From CBDFHF01 sp965247565 (GTDB lineage: Bacteria; Pseudomonadota; Gammaproteobacteria; Methylococcales; Methylomonadaceae), in the NCBI GenBank assembly GCA_965247565.1, contig CBDFHF010000003.1, forward strand, positions 2,232,001 to 2,296,000: DNA of 64,000 nt. The letters run 5' to 3'. Below the pieces are notes generated by a model. The model made no database searches. It was not told the DNA's origin and saw only the letters and a list, made by a program, of their open reading frames with translations. Shown here in pieces: positions 8,718 to 16,949 of the stretch; position 1 is the stretch's first letter; each line of letters opens with the position of its first letter. Position numbers and translations under genes: made by a program.

Positions 8718-8975
8718 AGTGGTTCTTATAAACTCGAATTAACAAAAGACATTAACGATGAAGGCAAGGTAAATTCAATTGATATTGTGCACACACCTCT
8801 CAGGCAAAATGGCGACTTTTGAAGCCATGTGAAGAAATAAATGCAAAGTGCAGATGTGATTATTACAACCCCGCCATTCTGTATTTGGTTAATCGTTGGC
8901 AAAATTGGATTCGGGAATTTGGATAGTCGGAAAAGTGATAGCCTTGCTCATCACTTAGCATCTGTGATGGAATGA
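8718..8975 (+). pseudogene. Remnant of an EcoRI-type adenine-specific DNA methylase
   Basis: One frame reads SGSYKLELTKDINDEGK, VHTPLRQNGDF, stop, SHVKK, stop, MQSADVIITTPPF, then unrelated residues to a TGA. The order 'LxGDGDFRS...ADIVVTNPPF' is the core of the EcoRI-type adenine methyltransferase family, with (N/T)PPF as catalytic motif IV. Two stops and loss of both ends show decay. It sits directly in front of an intact type I restriction operon, so an older restriction locus may have been replaced. The identification rests on a short motif and is moderate. Confidence 0.45.
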
Positions 8976-9008
8976 CCCTATAAAACGGATTTAAACAGGA
9001 AAAACACT

Positions 9009-10559
9009 ATGACCAGCACCCAACAACGTGCCGCACTACAAAGCCAAATCTGGAAAATCGCCAACGATGTACGAGGCGCAGTCGATGGCTGGGATTTCAA
9101 GCAATACGTGCTCGGCACCCTGTTTTATCGCTTTATCAGCGAAAATTTTGCGGCTTACATCGAAGGCGGCGATGATAGCATCCACTATGCAGAGCTGCCC
9201 GATAGCGTTATCACGCCGGACATCAAAGACGATGCCATTAAAACCAAGGGCTACTTCATCTACCCCAGCCAGTTGTTTGCCACGATCGCCGCCAGTGCCA
9301 ACAACAATGAAAGCTTGAATACCGATCTGGCCGCCATCTTTGCCGCCATTGAAAGTTCAGCCAACGGCTACCCATCCGAACCCGACATCAAAGGCCTGTT
9401 TGCCGATTTTGATACCACCAGCAACCGCCTCGGCAACACCGTCGCCGACAAAAACACCCGCTTGGCCGCCGTGCTCAAAGGCGTGGCCGGGCTGGAGTTT
9501 GGTGATTTTGAAGGCAACCATATTGACCTGTTTGGCGATGCCTACGAATTTCTGATTTCCAACTACGCCGCCAACGCTGGCAAATCCGGTGGCGAGTTTT
9601 TCACCCCGCAGCATGTGTCCAAGTTGATTGCTCAACTGGCCATGCACAAGCAAACCAGCGGCAACAAGATTTACGACCAAGCCTGCGGTTCCGGCTCACT
9701 GCTGTTGCAAGCCAAAAAGCACTTTGACGCCCACATCATAGAAGAGGGTTTTTTTTGGCAAGAGATCAACCACACCACCTACAACCTGGCGCGGATGAAC
9801 ATGTTCTTGCACAACATCAACTACGACAAGTTCAACATTCAGCTAGGCAACACCTTGTTAGCCCCGCATTTTGGTGATGAAAAACCTTTTGATGCCATCG
9901 TCTCCAACCCTCCGTATTCGGTGAACTGGATAGGCTCAGACGACCCCACTCTGATCAACGACGAACGCTTTGCCCCCGCAGGCGTTTTAGCGCCCAAATC
10001 CAAAGCCGACTTTGCTTTTGTGTTGCATGCGCTCTGTTACTTATCCAGCAAAGGCCGAGCGGCTATTGTCTGTTTTCCCGGTATTTTTTACCGGGGCGGT
10101 GCCGAGCAGAAAATCCGCCAATATCTGATAGATAACAACTATGTCGAAACCGTGATTTCACTTGCGCCCAACCTGTTTTACGGCACTACCATTGCCGTCA
10201 ATATCTTGGTGCTGTCCAAACACAAAACCGACACCAACACCCAGTTTATTGATGCCAGCAGTCTTTTTAAGAAGGAAACCAATAACAACGTCCTCACCGA
10301 CGAGCACATCGAAAAAATTATGGCTGTGTTCGATAGCAAAACGGATGTGGAGCACTTTGCCAAATCGGTGAGTTTTGATGCCATCGCTGCCAACGATTAC
10401 AACCTATCGGTCAGCAGCTATCTTGAAGCCAAGGACAACCGCGAAGTGGTAGATATTGTTCAATTAAATGCCGAGCTGAAAACCACCGTCACCAGGATCG
10501 ACCAGCTGCGTAAAGACATTGATGCCATCATGGCGGAGATCGAGGGAGATGCCGCATGA
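9009..10559 (+). CDS. hsdM: Type I restriction-modification methyltransferase subunit HsdM
   Basis: 516-aa N6-adenine methyltransferase of a type I system. N-terminal HsdM helical domain: WKIANDVRGAVDGWDFKQYVLG. SAM-binding motif I is ACGSGS (225-230) and catalytic motif IV NPPY (300-303). It works with HsdS to methylate the recognition site and with HsdR to cut unmethylated DNA. The gene uses many more C- and G-ending codons than the neighbouring chromosomal genes, consistent with acquisition by transfer. It overlaps the next gene by 4 bp. Confidence 0.97.
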   Translation: MTSTQQRAALQSQIWKIANDVRGAVDGWDFKQYVLGTLFYRFISENFAAYIEGGDDSIHYAELPDSVITPDIKDDAIKTKGYFIYPSQLFATIAASANNNESLNTDLAAIFAAIESSANGYPSEPDIKGLFADFDTTSNRLGNTVADKNTRLAAVLKGVAGLEFGDFEGNHIDLFGDAYEFLISNYAANAGKSGGEFFTPQHVSKLIAQLAMHKQTSGNKIYDQACGSGSLLLQAKKHFDAHIIEEGFFWQEINHTTYNLARMNMFLHNINYDKFNIQLGNTLLAPHFGDEKPFDAIVSNPPYSVNWIGSDDPTLINDERFAPAGVLAPKSKADFAFVLHALCYLSSKGRAAIVCFPGIFYRGGAEQKIRQYLIDNNYVETVISLAPNLFYGTTIAVNILVLSKHKTDTNTQFIDASSLFKKETNNNVLTDEHIEKIMAVFDSKTDVEHFAKSVSFDAIAANDYNLSVSSYLEAKDNREVVDIVQLNAELKTTVTRIDQLRKDIDAIMAEIEGDAA

Positions 10560-11161
10560 TTCTGGAAAACAAACTCAACATCACCGACCAAATTGAACTG
10601 GCCAAGACGGAAGAAAAAATCAGCAAGCAAAAAGCCAAGCAGCTTTTTGATTCTTGCGATATTGCCAAGGTGGAAGTCGGCACCTTTGCCGGGCTTAGCT
10701 TTATTCACGCCTATTTGTTTGGGGATATTTATGAATTTGCCGGCCTTATCCGCGATGTGAATATCGCCAAAGGTAACTTTCGTTTCGCCCCGCTGATGTA
10801 TTTGGAGCCATCGCTGAAACATATCGACGCCATGCCGCAAAGCACCTTTGACGAAATCATCGAAAAATATGTCGAGATGAATATTGCCCACCCCTTCCGC
10901 GAAGGCAATGGCCGCGCCACCCGCCTCTGGATGGATTTGATACTTAAAAAAGAAATCAAACAGGTAATCGATTGGAACTTGGTGGATAAGGATGACTATC
11001 TATCGGCCATGCAGCGTAGCGTGGTCAAAGACATTGAAATCAAAGCATTACTCAAACCCGCCTTAACCGACCAAATTGATGACCGCGCCTTGTTTATGAA
11101 GGGCATTGATGTCAGCTATTACTATGAAGGCTATAGCGAATTTAAGACTGAGGAGCTGTAG
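10556..11161 (+). CDS. Fic/DOC family protein within the hsd operon
   Basis: 201-aa Fic-fold protein. The active-site loop HPFREGNGRATR (112-123) matches HPFx(D/E)GNGRxxR, the motif of AMP-transferases that modify target proteins with nucleotide phosphates. No inhibitory (S/T)xxxE(G/N) helix is evident before the Fic core, so an inhibitory element, if any, is elsewhere. Start and stop are interlocked with hsdM (ATGA overlap) and it ends 2 bp before hsdS, so it is co-translated with the restriction system. Fic genes between hsdM and hsdS recur in bacteria, but their role is unsettled. Confidence 0.9.
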   Translation: MILENKLNITDQIELAKTEEKISKQKAKQLFDSCDIAKVEVGTFAGLSFIHAYLFGDIYEFAGLIRDVNIAKGNFRFAPLMYLEPSLKHIDAMPQSTFDEIIEKYVEMNIAHPFREGNGRATRLWMDLILKKEIKQVIDWNLVDKDDYLSAMQRSVVKDIEIKALLKPALTDQIDDRALFMKGIDVSYYYEGYSEFKTEEL

Positions 11162-11163
11162 TC

Positions 11164-12492
11164 GTGAGTTATTTGAGTTTTGACCTGCCTGCCGGCAGGC
11201 AGGTGGAAAAGCTGCTGGGTGGCGTTGAGGTGGAGTGGAAGGCTTTGTGGCAAGTTACTACTTGGGATAAAAGGTTTAATGCTGTTGATAATTACAAGCA
11301 GCCTAGAGTTATTAACTATCCATATTTACTTGCGGCAGATCTATTCAAGTTAGAGAAAGATGATGGCGATGTTTTTCTTCTTTCTACTGGTGAGAGAACT
11401 GGCTGGACAACAGAAAAATTAGCAGGAACATATCTTCGAACAGGTGAAGTAGTTACTATCCCTTGGGGTAAATCTCGCCCCGTTAAGGATGTGCTCAAAT
11501 ACTATAAAGGTCGTTTTGTTACAGCAGATAACCGTATCGCCACTTCCAGCGACACAGACAAGCTCTTAAATAAATTTTTGTTTTACTGGCTGATGAGCCA
11601 ATCGATAGTGATAGATGGGTTTTATCGGGGATCAGGCATCCAACATCCAAGTATGGCAGCTGTTCTGGATATGCAAATGCCCATTCCGACCCTCGACATT
11701 CAAGCCGAAATCGTCCGCATTCTGGACGCATTTACCGTGCTGACCGCCGAGCTGACCGCCGAGCTTAACACCCGCAAAAAACAATACAACTACTATCGCG
11801 ACCAGTTGCTCTCGTTCCCATGCTCCAGCGTGGGAACGCAAGGGGACGTGGAGTGGAAGGCATTGGGGGAGATTGGCGAGTTTATTCGCGGGAAGCGCTT
11901 TACTAAAGCTGATTACGTCGAAAAGGGTATCAGTGTTATCCACTACGGTGAGATATACACTCGGTATGGCGTTTTTACAACTCGTGCGCTTTCTCAGGTC
12001 AGAAACGATATGACTGGTTCACTACGCTATGCGGAACCGGGAGATGTCGTGATAACCGATGTCGGAGAAACTGTTGAGGATGTTGGTAAAGCCGTGGCAT
12101 GGCTCGGCGATGAAAAAGTCGCTATACACGACCACTGCTATGCTTTCCGGCATTTAATGAATCCGAAATTTGTTTCCTATTGCATGCAAACACCATCATT
12201 CATTGCTGAGAAGGCAAAGTATGTAGCTAGAACCAAGGTCAATACACTGTTGATTAACGGCTTTTCAAAAATAGCCATCCCAATTCCATACCCAAACGAT
12301 CCTGAAAAATCACTTGCCGAACAAGCACGCATCGTGGCCATCCTCGACAAATTCGACACCCTGACCAACTCCATCACCGAAGGCTTGCCCCGCGAAATTG
12401 CCTTGCGCCAAAAGCAATACGCCTATTACCGCGATTTGCTATTGAGCTTTCCGAAGGCGGAAGTAGAGGCAACATTGGGGAGAGCGCTGTGA
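11164..12492 (+). CDS. hsdS: Type I restriction-modification specificity subunit HsdS
   Basis: 442-aa subunit that defines the DNA target. Two target-recognition domains (about residues 15-190 and 235-410) are each followed by a conserved helical spacer. The spacers end with similar motifs (QAEIVRILDAFTVLT with YYRDQLLSFP, and QARIVAILDKFDTLT with YYRDLLLSFP). Each half begins with a matching VEWKAL segment, the internal repeat expected of HsdS. Start codon is GTG. Two palindromic DNA elements lie inside the gene in frame, at 11183 and 11813, near the beginning of each half. Overlaps the next fic gene by 4 bp. Confidence 0.95.
   Translation: MSYLSFDLPAGRQVEKLLGGVEVEWKALWQVTTWDKRFNAVDNYKQPRVINYPYLLAADLFKLEKDDGDVFLLSTGERTGWTTEKLAGTYLRTGEVVTIPWGKSRPVKDVLKYYKGRFVTADNRIATSSDTDKLLNKFLFYWLMSQSIVIDGFYRGSGIQHPSMAAVLDMQMPIPTLDIQAEIVRILDAFTVLTAELTAELNTRKKQYNYYRDQLLSFPCSSVGTQGDVEWKALGEIGEFIRGKRFTKADYVEKGISVIHYGEIYTRYGVFTTRALSQVRNDMTGSLRYAEPGDVVITDVGETVEDVGKAVAWLGDEKVAIHDHCYAFRHLMNPKFVSYCMQTPSFIAEKAKYVARTKVNTLLINGFSKIAIPIPYPNDPEKSLAEQARIVAILDKFDTLTNSITEGLPREIALRQKQYAYYRDLLLSFPKAEVEATLGRAL
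11183..11204. repeat. Perfect 22-bp palindrome inside hsdS
   Basis: ACCTGCCTGCC followed directly by its exact reverse complement. In the HsdS frame it encodes LPAGRQV, an insert-like stretch before the first conserved EKLLGG/VEWKAL segment. Similar GC-rich palindromes encoding 'PAGRQ' are known as dispersed elements in other bacteria. Whether this is such an element needs a genome-wide count. Confidence 0.6.
11813..11838. repeat. 26-bp imperfect palindrome inside hsdS (GTTCCCA...TGGGAAC type)
   Basis: CGTTCCCATGCT, two bases, then AGCGTGGGAACG; one position is mismatched. The opposite strand encodes SHAGAWER in one frame, a peptide signature I recognise from dispersed palindromic repeats in many gammaproteobacterial genomes. 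Here it is read in frame through HsdS as SFPCSSVGTQG, between the first spacer and the second recognition domain. Confidence 0.65.
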
Positions 12493-13589
12493 CGGTAAAT
12501 TTAAAAACGACGATGTTACCGACATTACCGGATTTGGGTGATATTGAAACCAAAGCTGTGCTGAAGAAAACGGCACTGGCGCATAAAGCCTTGGCTGAGT
12601 TGAAGGGTGTGGCGGCATCCATGCCCAATCAAAGCATTTTAATTAACACTTTGTCATTACAAGAGGCGAAAGATAGTTCTGCGATAGAAAATATCATTAC
12701 CACCCATGATGATTTATATCGCAGTGACCATGCGCAGCGCTACTTTATTACCCTGGCCGCCAAAGAGGTTCACAATTATGCCGCCGCATTGCGGGCAGGC
12801 TTTGAGCGCATTTGCCAAACGGGTTTATTGACTAATAATGATATTTTGAGCATTCAAGCGGGGCTAGAAGGAAACCAGGCGGGTTATCGCAAACAAGCAG
12901 GCACCGCACTCAAAAACGATCAAACAGGCGAAGTGGTCTATATGCCGCCCCAACATCCCGATGAAATTGTCGCCTTGATGGCTAATTTGGAGCAGTTTAT
13001 CAATCAACCCGAACTGTGTGACTGGGATGCTCTGGTCAAAATGGCAGTGATTCATCATCAATTTGAAAGCATCCATCCTTTTTATGACGGCAATGGACGT
13101 ACGGGCCGGGTGATTAACATCTTGTATCTGGTTCAGCAAGGTTTGCTTGATACGCCGATACTGTATTTATCGCGCCATATCAATCAAAACAAAGCCGATT
13201 ACTATCGACTGTTGCAAGCAACGCGCGATACCCATGACTGGTCTGAATGGTTGCTCTATATGCTTGAGGCAGTGGAGCAAACCGCCGTGCAAACCACGCA
13301 ATTGGTCGTGGCGATTAACAAATTGATGCAACAGTACAAGCATGAATTGCGGGATAAGCAACCAAAGATCTACAGCCAGGACCTGATTAACAATATTTTT
13401 CGCCACCCTTATACCAAAATTGATTTTGTATCGAATGAGTTGCAAGTCAATCGAAAAACGGCAAGCAAATATCTTGATGTGCTGGTGGAGTTGGCTTTGC
13501 TCAGCAAACACCGATTAGGTAAAGAGAATTATTACTTGAATGACAGGTTGTTTGAGTTGCTTTTGAATGTGGGAGGCAGTCATGGGTAA
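12489..13589 (+). CDS. Fic family protein with N-terminal autoinhibitory motif
   Basis: 366-aa Fic protein of the long, self-inhibited class. Inhibitory helix SSAIEN (63-68) fits (S/T)xxxE(G/N) and precedes the Fic core HPFYDGNGRTGR (196-207). The C-terminal 70 residues (IDFVSNELQVNRKTASKYLDVLVELALL) form a winged-helix DNA-binding domain, common in this Fic/DUF4172-like group, so it might also regulate transcription. It begins in the hsdS stop codon (GTGA overlap). It ends inside a hairpin just before hsdR. Its product may modify a host protein or tune the restriction system; that is inference. Confidence 0.92.
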   Translation: MTVNLKTTMLPTLPDLGDIETKAVLKKTALAHKALAELKGVAASMPNQSILINTLSLQEAKDSSAIENIITTHDDLYRSDHAQRYFITLAAKEVHNYAAALRAGFERICQTGLLTNNDILSIQAGLEGNQAGYRKQAGTALKNDQTGEVVYMPPQHPDEIVALMANLEQFINQPELCDWDALVKMAVIHHQFESIHPFYDGNGRTGRVINILYLVQQGLLDTPILYLSRHINQNKADYYRLLQATRDTHDWSEWLLYMLEAVEQTAVQTTQLVVAINKLMQQYKHELRDKQPKIYSQDLINNIFRHPYTKIDFVSNELQVNRKTASKYLDVLVELALLSKHRLGKENYYLNDRLFELLLNVGGSHG

Positions 13590-13650
13590 AAAATCGAGTT
13601 TTTTACCCATATATCCAAAACGTGGGTAAAAAAATGCGCTTTCTGCCCAC
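13582..13650. repeat. Tandem inverted repeats between fic and hsdR
   Basis: First hairpin 13582-13610: ATGGGTAAAAAA and its exact reverse complement around a 5-base loop, containing the fic stop codon. Second, related and imperfect, at 13622-13650: GTGGGTAAA... against ...TTTCTGCCCAC. Both start with the same (A/G)TGGGTAAAAAA unit. They could be a terminator or attenuator limiting hsdR, or operators for the winged-helix Fic protein encoded just upstream. No other gene lies in the 134-bp gap. Confidence 0.7.
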
Positions 13651-13723
13651 GATAATGAAAAGTTGCAAACTTGGTGATCGGGCCAAATGTAATGATTCGA
13701 TACCGGTTAGAGACCAATAAAAA

Positions 13724-16700
13724 ATGAGCGAATATAAAACCATTGCCGAATCCACTAACTTTATCGTTCTGGATAAATACACCAAGGAATGGAAAGTTAG
13801 CGAAAGCTACCAAAGCGAATACGATTTGGAGCGGGAATTCATTCAGGATTTGCAGAATCAGGGCTATGAGTATGCGCCCGATTTAAATACTGCCGAGAAA
13901 CTGCTGACCAATGTACGCGAGCAGTTGCAAACTCTGAATAATGTGCAGTTTTTAGAGAGTGAATGGCTGCGGTTTGTTGAGGTGTATTTAGATAAGCCCA
14001 GCGATAGCATCGTCGATAAAACCCGCAAGATTCATGACGACTATATTCATGATTTTGTATTTGACGATGGCCGTATTCAGAACATCTACCTGCTGGACAA
14101 AAAGAACATTGCCCGTAATAAGGTGCAAGTCATCAAGCAGTTTGAACAAAAAGGCAGTCACGCTAACCGCTACGATGTGACGATTTTGGTGAATGGTCTG
14201 CCTTTAGTACAAGTAGAGCTGAAAAAGCGCGGCGTGGCGATTCGTGAAGCGTTTAATCAGGTGCACCGCTACAGCAAAGAGAGCTTTAACAGCGAGAACT
14301 CGCTGTATAAGTATTTGCAGTTGTTTGTGATTACCAACGGTACGGACAGCCGTTATTTTGCCAATACTACTCAGCGCAACAAAAACAGTTTTGATTTCAC
14401 CATGAATTGGGCGAAATCCGATAATGGCCTGATTAAAGATTTAAAAGATTTTACCGCCACGTTTTTCCAAAAAAACACCCTGCTCAATGTGCTGCTTACA
14501 TTTTCGGTGTTTGATGTCAGCGATACTTTGCTGGTAATGCGCCCCTATCAGATTGCCGCTACCGAGCGGATTTTGTGGAAAATTAACAGTGCTTATCAGG
14601 CCAAAAACTGGAGTAATACCGAAAGCGGTGGTTATATTTGGCACACTACGGGCTCCGGCAAAACTTTAACTAGTTTTAAAGCGGCGCGTTTGGCCACCGA
14701 GCTGGATTTCATCGATAAGGTATTTTTTGTGGTGGATCGTAAAGATCTGGATTACCAGACCATGAAGGAATACCAACGTTTTTCGCCGGATAGCGTCAAT
14801 GGCTCGGATAGCACTGCGGGGCTTAAGCGCAATCTGGATAAGGACGACAACAAAATCATTGTCACCACCATCCAGAAGCTTAATAACCTGATGAAAAGTG
14901 AAAACGACTTGCCGATTTATAACAAGCAAGTGGTGTTTATTTTTGATGAATGCCATCGCAGCCAGTTTGGCGAAGCACAGCTTAACCTGAAGAAGAAGTT
15001 TAAGAAGTTTTACCAGTTTGGCTTTACCGGTACGCCGATTTTCCCGCAGAACGCCTTGGGTGCCGACACCACGGCCAGCGTGTTTGGTCGCGAGCTGCAT
15101 TCTTATGTGATCACCGATGCCATTCGCGATGAAAAAGTCTTGAAGTTCAAGGTGGACTACAACGATGTGCGCCCGCAGTTCAAAGCCATCGAAAGCGAGC
15201 AGGATGAGCAGAAACTCAGTGCGGCAGAGAACAAGCAAGCCTTGTTGCACCCCGAGCGTATTCGGGAAATTTCGCAATATATATTGAACAACTTCCGACA
15301 AAAAACCCATCGCTTACAGGCTGGAGCCAAAGGCTTCAATGCCCTATTTGCCGTGAGCAGTGTGGATGCCGCCAAGCTGTATTACGAGTCGTTGAAGGAT
15401 TTGCAAAAAGCCAGCGACAAGCCGCTGAAAGTGGCCACCATCTTCTCGTTTGCGGCGAATGAAGAACAAGATGCGGTGGGTGATATTGTGGATGAAAGCT
15501 TTGATGTTTCAGCCATGAATAGCAGCGCCAAAGAATTTTTAAGCGCGGCGATTACCGACTATAACGTGCTGTTCAAAACCAATTTTGGCGTGGATGGTAA
15601 CGGATTTCAAAACTATTACCGCGATCTTGCCAAGCAAGTTAAAGCTAAGGAAATCGACTTGCTGATTGTGGTGGGCATGTTTTTGACTGGCTTTGACGCC
15701 CCCACGCTGAATACTTTGTTTGTTGATAAAAACTTGCGCTACCACGGTTTGATGCAGGCCTATTCGCGAACCAACCGTATTGTTGACGCCACCAAGACCT
15801 TTGGCAATATCGTCACCTTCCGCGATCTGGAGCAAGCGACTATCGACGCCATCACCTTGTTTGGTGATAAAAACACTAAAAACGTGGTGCTGGAGAAGAG
15901 CTATAAGGAATACATGGAGGGCTTTACCGATGTGGTGACTGGTGAGGCGCGGCGCGGCTTTGTCGATGTTGTAAGGGAATTGGAGCAGCGCTTTCCTGAC
16001 CCTGCGGCCATTGAAAAAGAGTCCGACAAAAAAGCCTTCGCGAAACTGTTCGGCGAATATTTACGCGTTGAGAACGTGCTGCAAAATTACGATGAGTTTG
16101 CCAGCCTGAAAGCCCTGCAAGGCGTTGATATGAGTGACCAGGAGGCGGTTGAGGTATTCAAAGCCCAACATTATCTAAGTGATGACGACCTGGCCGCACT
16201 ACAAGCCATCAAAATACCCGCTGAACGAAAAATTCAGGATTACCGTTCAACCTATAATGACATCCGCGACTGGTTGCGCCGGGAAAAATCAGCCTCTGAA
16301 AAAGAACAATCCACCATCGATTGGGATGACGTGGTGTTTGAGGTAGATCTGCTAAAGTCACAAGAGATCAACCTGGATTACATTCTGGAACTGATTTTTG
16401 AGAACAATAAAAAGGTCAAGGATAAAGCCTCACTGATTGAAGATGTGCGCCGGGTGATTCGTGCCAGCTTGGGCAATCGTGCCAAAGAAAGCTTACTGGT
16501 GGATTTTATTAACCAAACCGACCTGGATCAGATTGGCGATAAGGCCAGTGTGATTGACACCTTCTTCACCTTCGCCCAAGCGGAACAACAGCGTGAGGCG
16601 CAAGAGCTGATTAGCGACGAGAGCCTGAATGCTGAGGCCGCGAGGCGTTACATCACTAACTCACTAAAACGGGAATTTGCCAGTGAAAACGGCACTGAGC

Positions 16701-16822
16701 TCAATGCCATTCTGCCCAAGATGAGCCCGCTTAATCCGGAATACCTGACAAAAAAACAAAGCGTGTTCCAAAAAATTGCCGATTTTGTTGAGAAGTTCAA
16801 AGGCGTGGGCGGGCAGGTCTAA
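13724..16822 (+). CDS. hsdR: Type I restriction endonuclease motor/nuclease subunit HsdR
   Basis: 1032-aa translocase-nuclease. An N-terminal PD-(D/E)xK-type nuclease is indicated by DVTILVNGLPLVQVELKKRG (about residues 151-170). The superfamily 2 motor follows with Walker A TTGSGKT (308-314), DECH box (408-411), TGTP after it and a later QAYSRTNR helicase motif VI. A helical C-terminal region of about 250 residues binds the methylase core. Length is normal and no defect is visible, so the system looks functional. It is the last gene of the island before rpoH. Confidence 0.97.
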   Translation: MSEYKTIAESTNFIVLDKYTKEWKVSESYQSEYDLEREFIQDLQNQGYEYAPDLNTAEKLLTNVREQLQTLNNVQFLESEWLRFVEVYLDKPSDSIVDKTRKIHDDYIHDFVFDDGRIQNIYLLDKKNIARNKVQVIKQFEQKGSHANRYDVTILVNGLPLVQVELKKRGVAIREAFNQVHRYSKESFNSENSLYKYLQLFVITNGTDSRYFANTTQRNKNSFDFTMNWAKSDNGLIKDLKDFTATFFQKNTLLNVLLTFSVFDVSDTLLVMRPYQIAATERILWKINSAYQAKNWSNTESGGYIWHTTGSGKTLTSFKAARLATELDFIDKVFFVVDRKDLDYQTMKEYQRFSPDSVNGSDSTAGLKRNLDKDDNKIIVTTIQKLNNLMKSENDLPIYNKQVVFIFDECHRSQFGEAQLNLKKKFKKFYQFGFTGTPIFPQNALGADTTASVFGRELHSYVITDAIRDEKVLKFKVDYNDVRPQFKAIESEQDEQKLSAAENKQALLHPERIREISQYILNNFRQKTHRLQAGAKGFNALFAVSSVDAAKLYYESLKDLQKASDKPLKVATIFSFAANEEQDAVGDIVDESFDVSAMNSSAKEFLSAAITDYNVLFKTNFGVDGNGFQNYYRDLAKQVKAKEIDLLIVVGMFLTGFDAPTLNTLFVDKNLRYHGLMQAYSRTNRIVDATKTFGNIVTFRDLEQATIDAITLFGDKNTKNVVLEKSYKEYMEGFTDVVTGEARRGFVDVVRELEQRFPDPAAIEKESDKKAFAKLFGEYLRVENVLQNYDEFASLKALQGVDMSDQEAVEVFKAQHYLSDDDLAALQAIKIPAERKIQDYRSTYNDIRDWLRREKSASEKEQSTIDWDDVVFEVDLLKSQEINLDYILELIFENNKKVKDKASLIEDVRRVIRASLGNRAKESLLVDFINQTDLDQIGDKASVIDTFFTFAQAEQQREAQELISDESLNAEAARRYITNSLKREFASENGTELNAILPKMSPLNPEYLTKKQSVFQKIADFVEKFKGVGGQV

Positions 16823-16888
16823 TGGGATAGTTCCGTCTGTCGAAATTTAAAATATTTCAAACTGAACCACTACCCACTTTTAAAATTA

Positions 16889-16915
16889 TTAGCACTCTTT
16901 GTTATGGAGTGCTAA
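16889..16915. promoter_or_regulatory. CIRCE operator (HrcA binding site) upstream of rpoH
   Basis: TTAGCACTC, nine bases, GAGTGCTAA: a perfect match to the CIRCE inverted repeat bound by the heat-shock repressor HrcA. It lies 34 bp before the chosen rpoH start, in the promoter or 5' leader. CIRCE usually controls groESL and dnaK operons. Here it predicts HrcA repression of the heat-shock sigma factor gene. hrcA itself is not in the window. Confidence 0.92.
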
Positions 16916-16949
16916 AATCAAGCTAGGTTTTATTTTAACGGGGGTTTTT

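Noticed and set aside
10460..10891. 143-aa minus-strand ORF opposite hsdM/fic
   Set aside because: Shadow of two overlapping, well-supported genes on the plus strand.
14666..15310. 214-aa minus-strand ORF opposite hsdR
   Set aside because: It lies wholly opposite the motor domain of hsdR, has no recognisable domain or ribosome site, and reflects the codon bias of the sense gene.
16899..16949. Upstream ATG as rpoH start
   Set aside because: It lies inside the CIRCE repeat and adds 17 residues not typical of RpoH; the ATG at 16950 has a ribosome site and the usual N-terminus.
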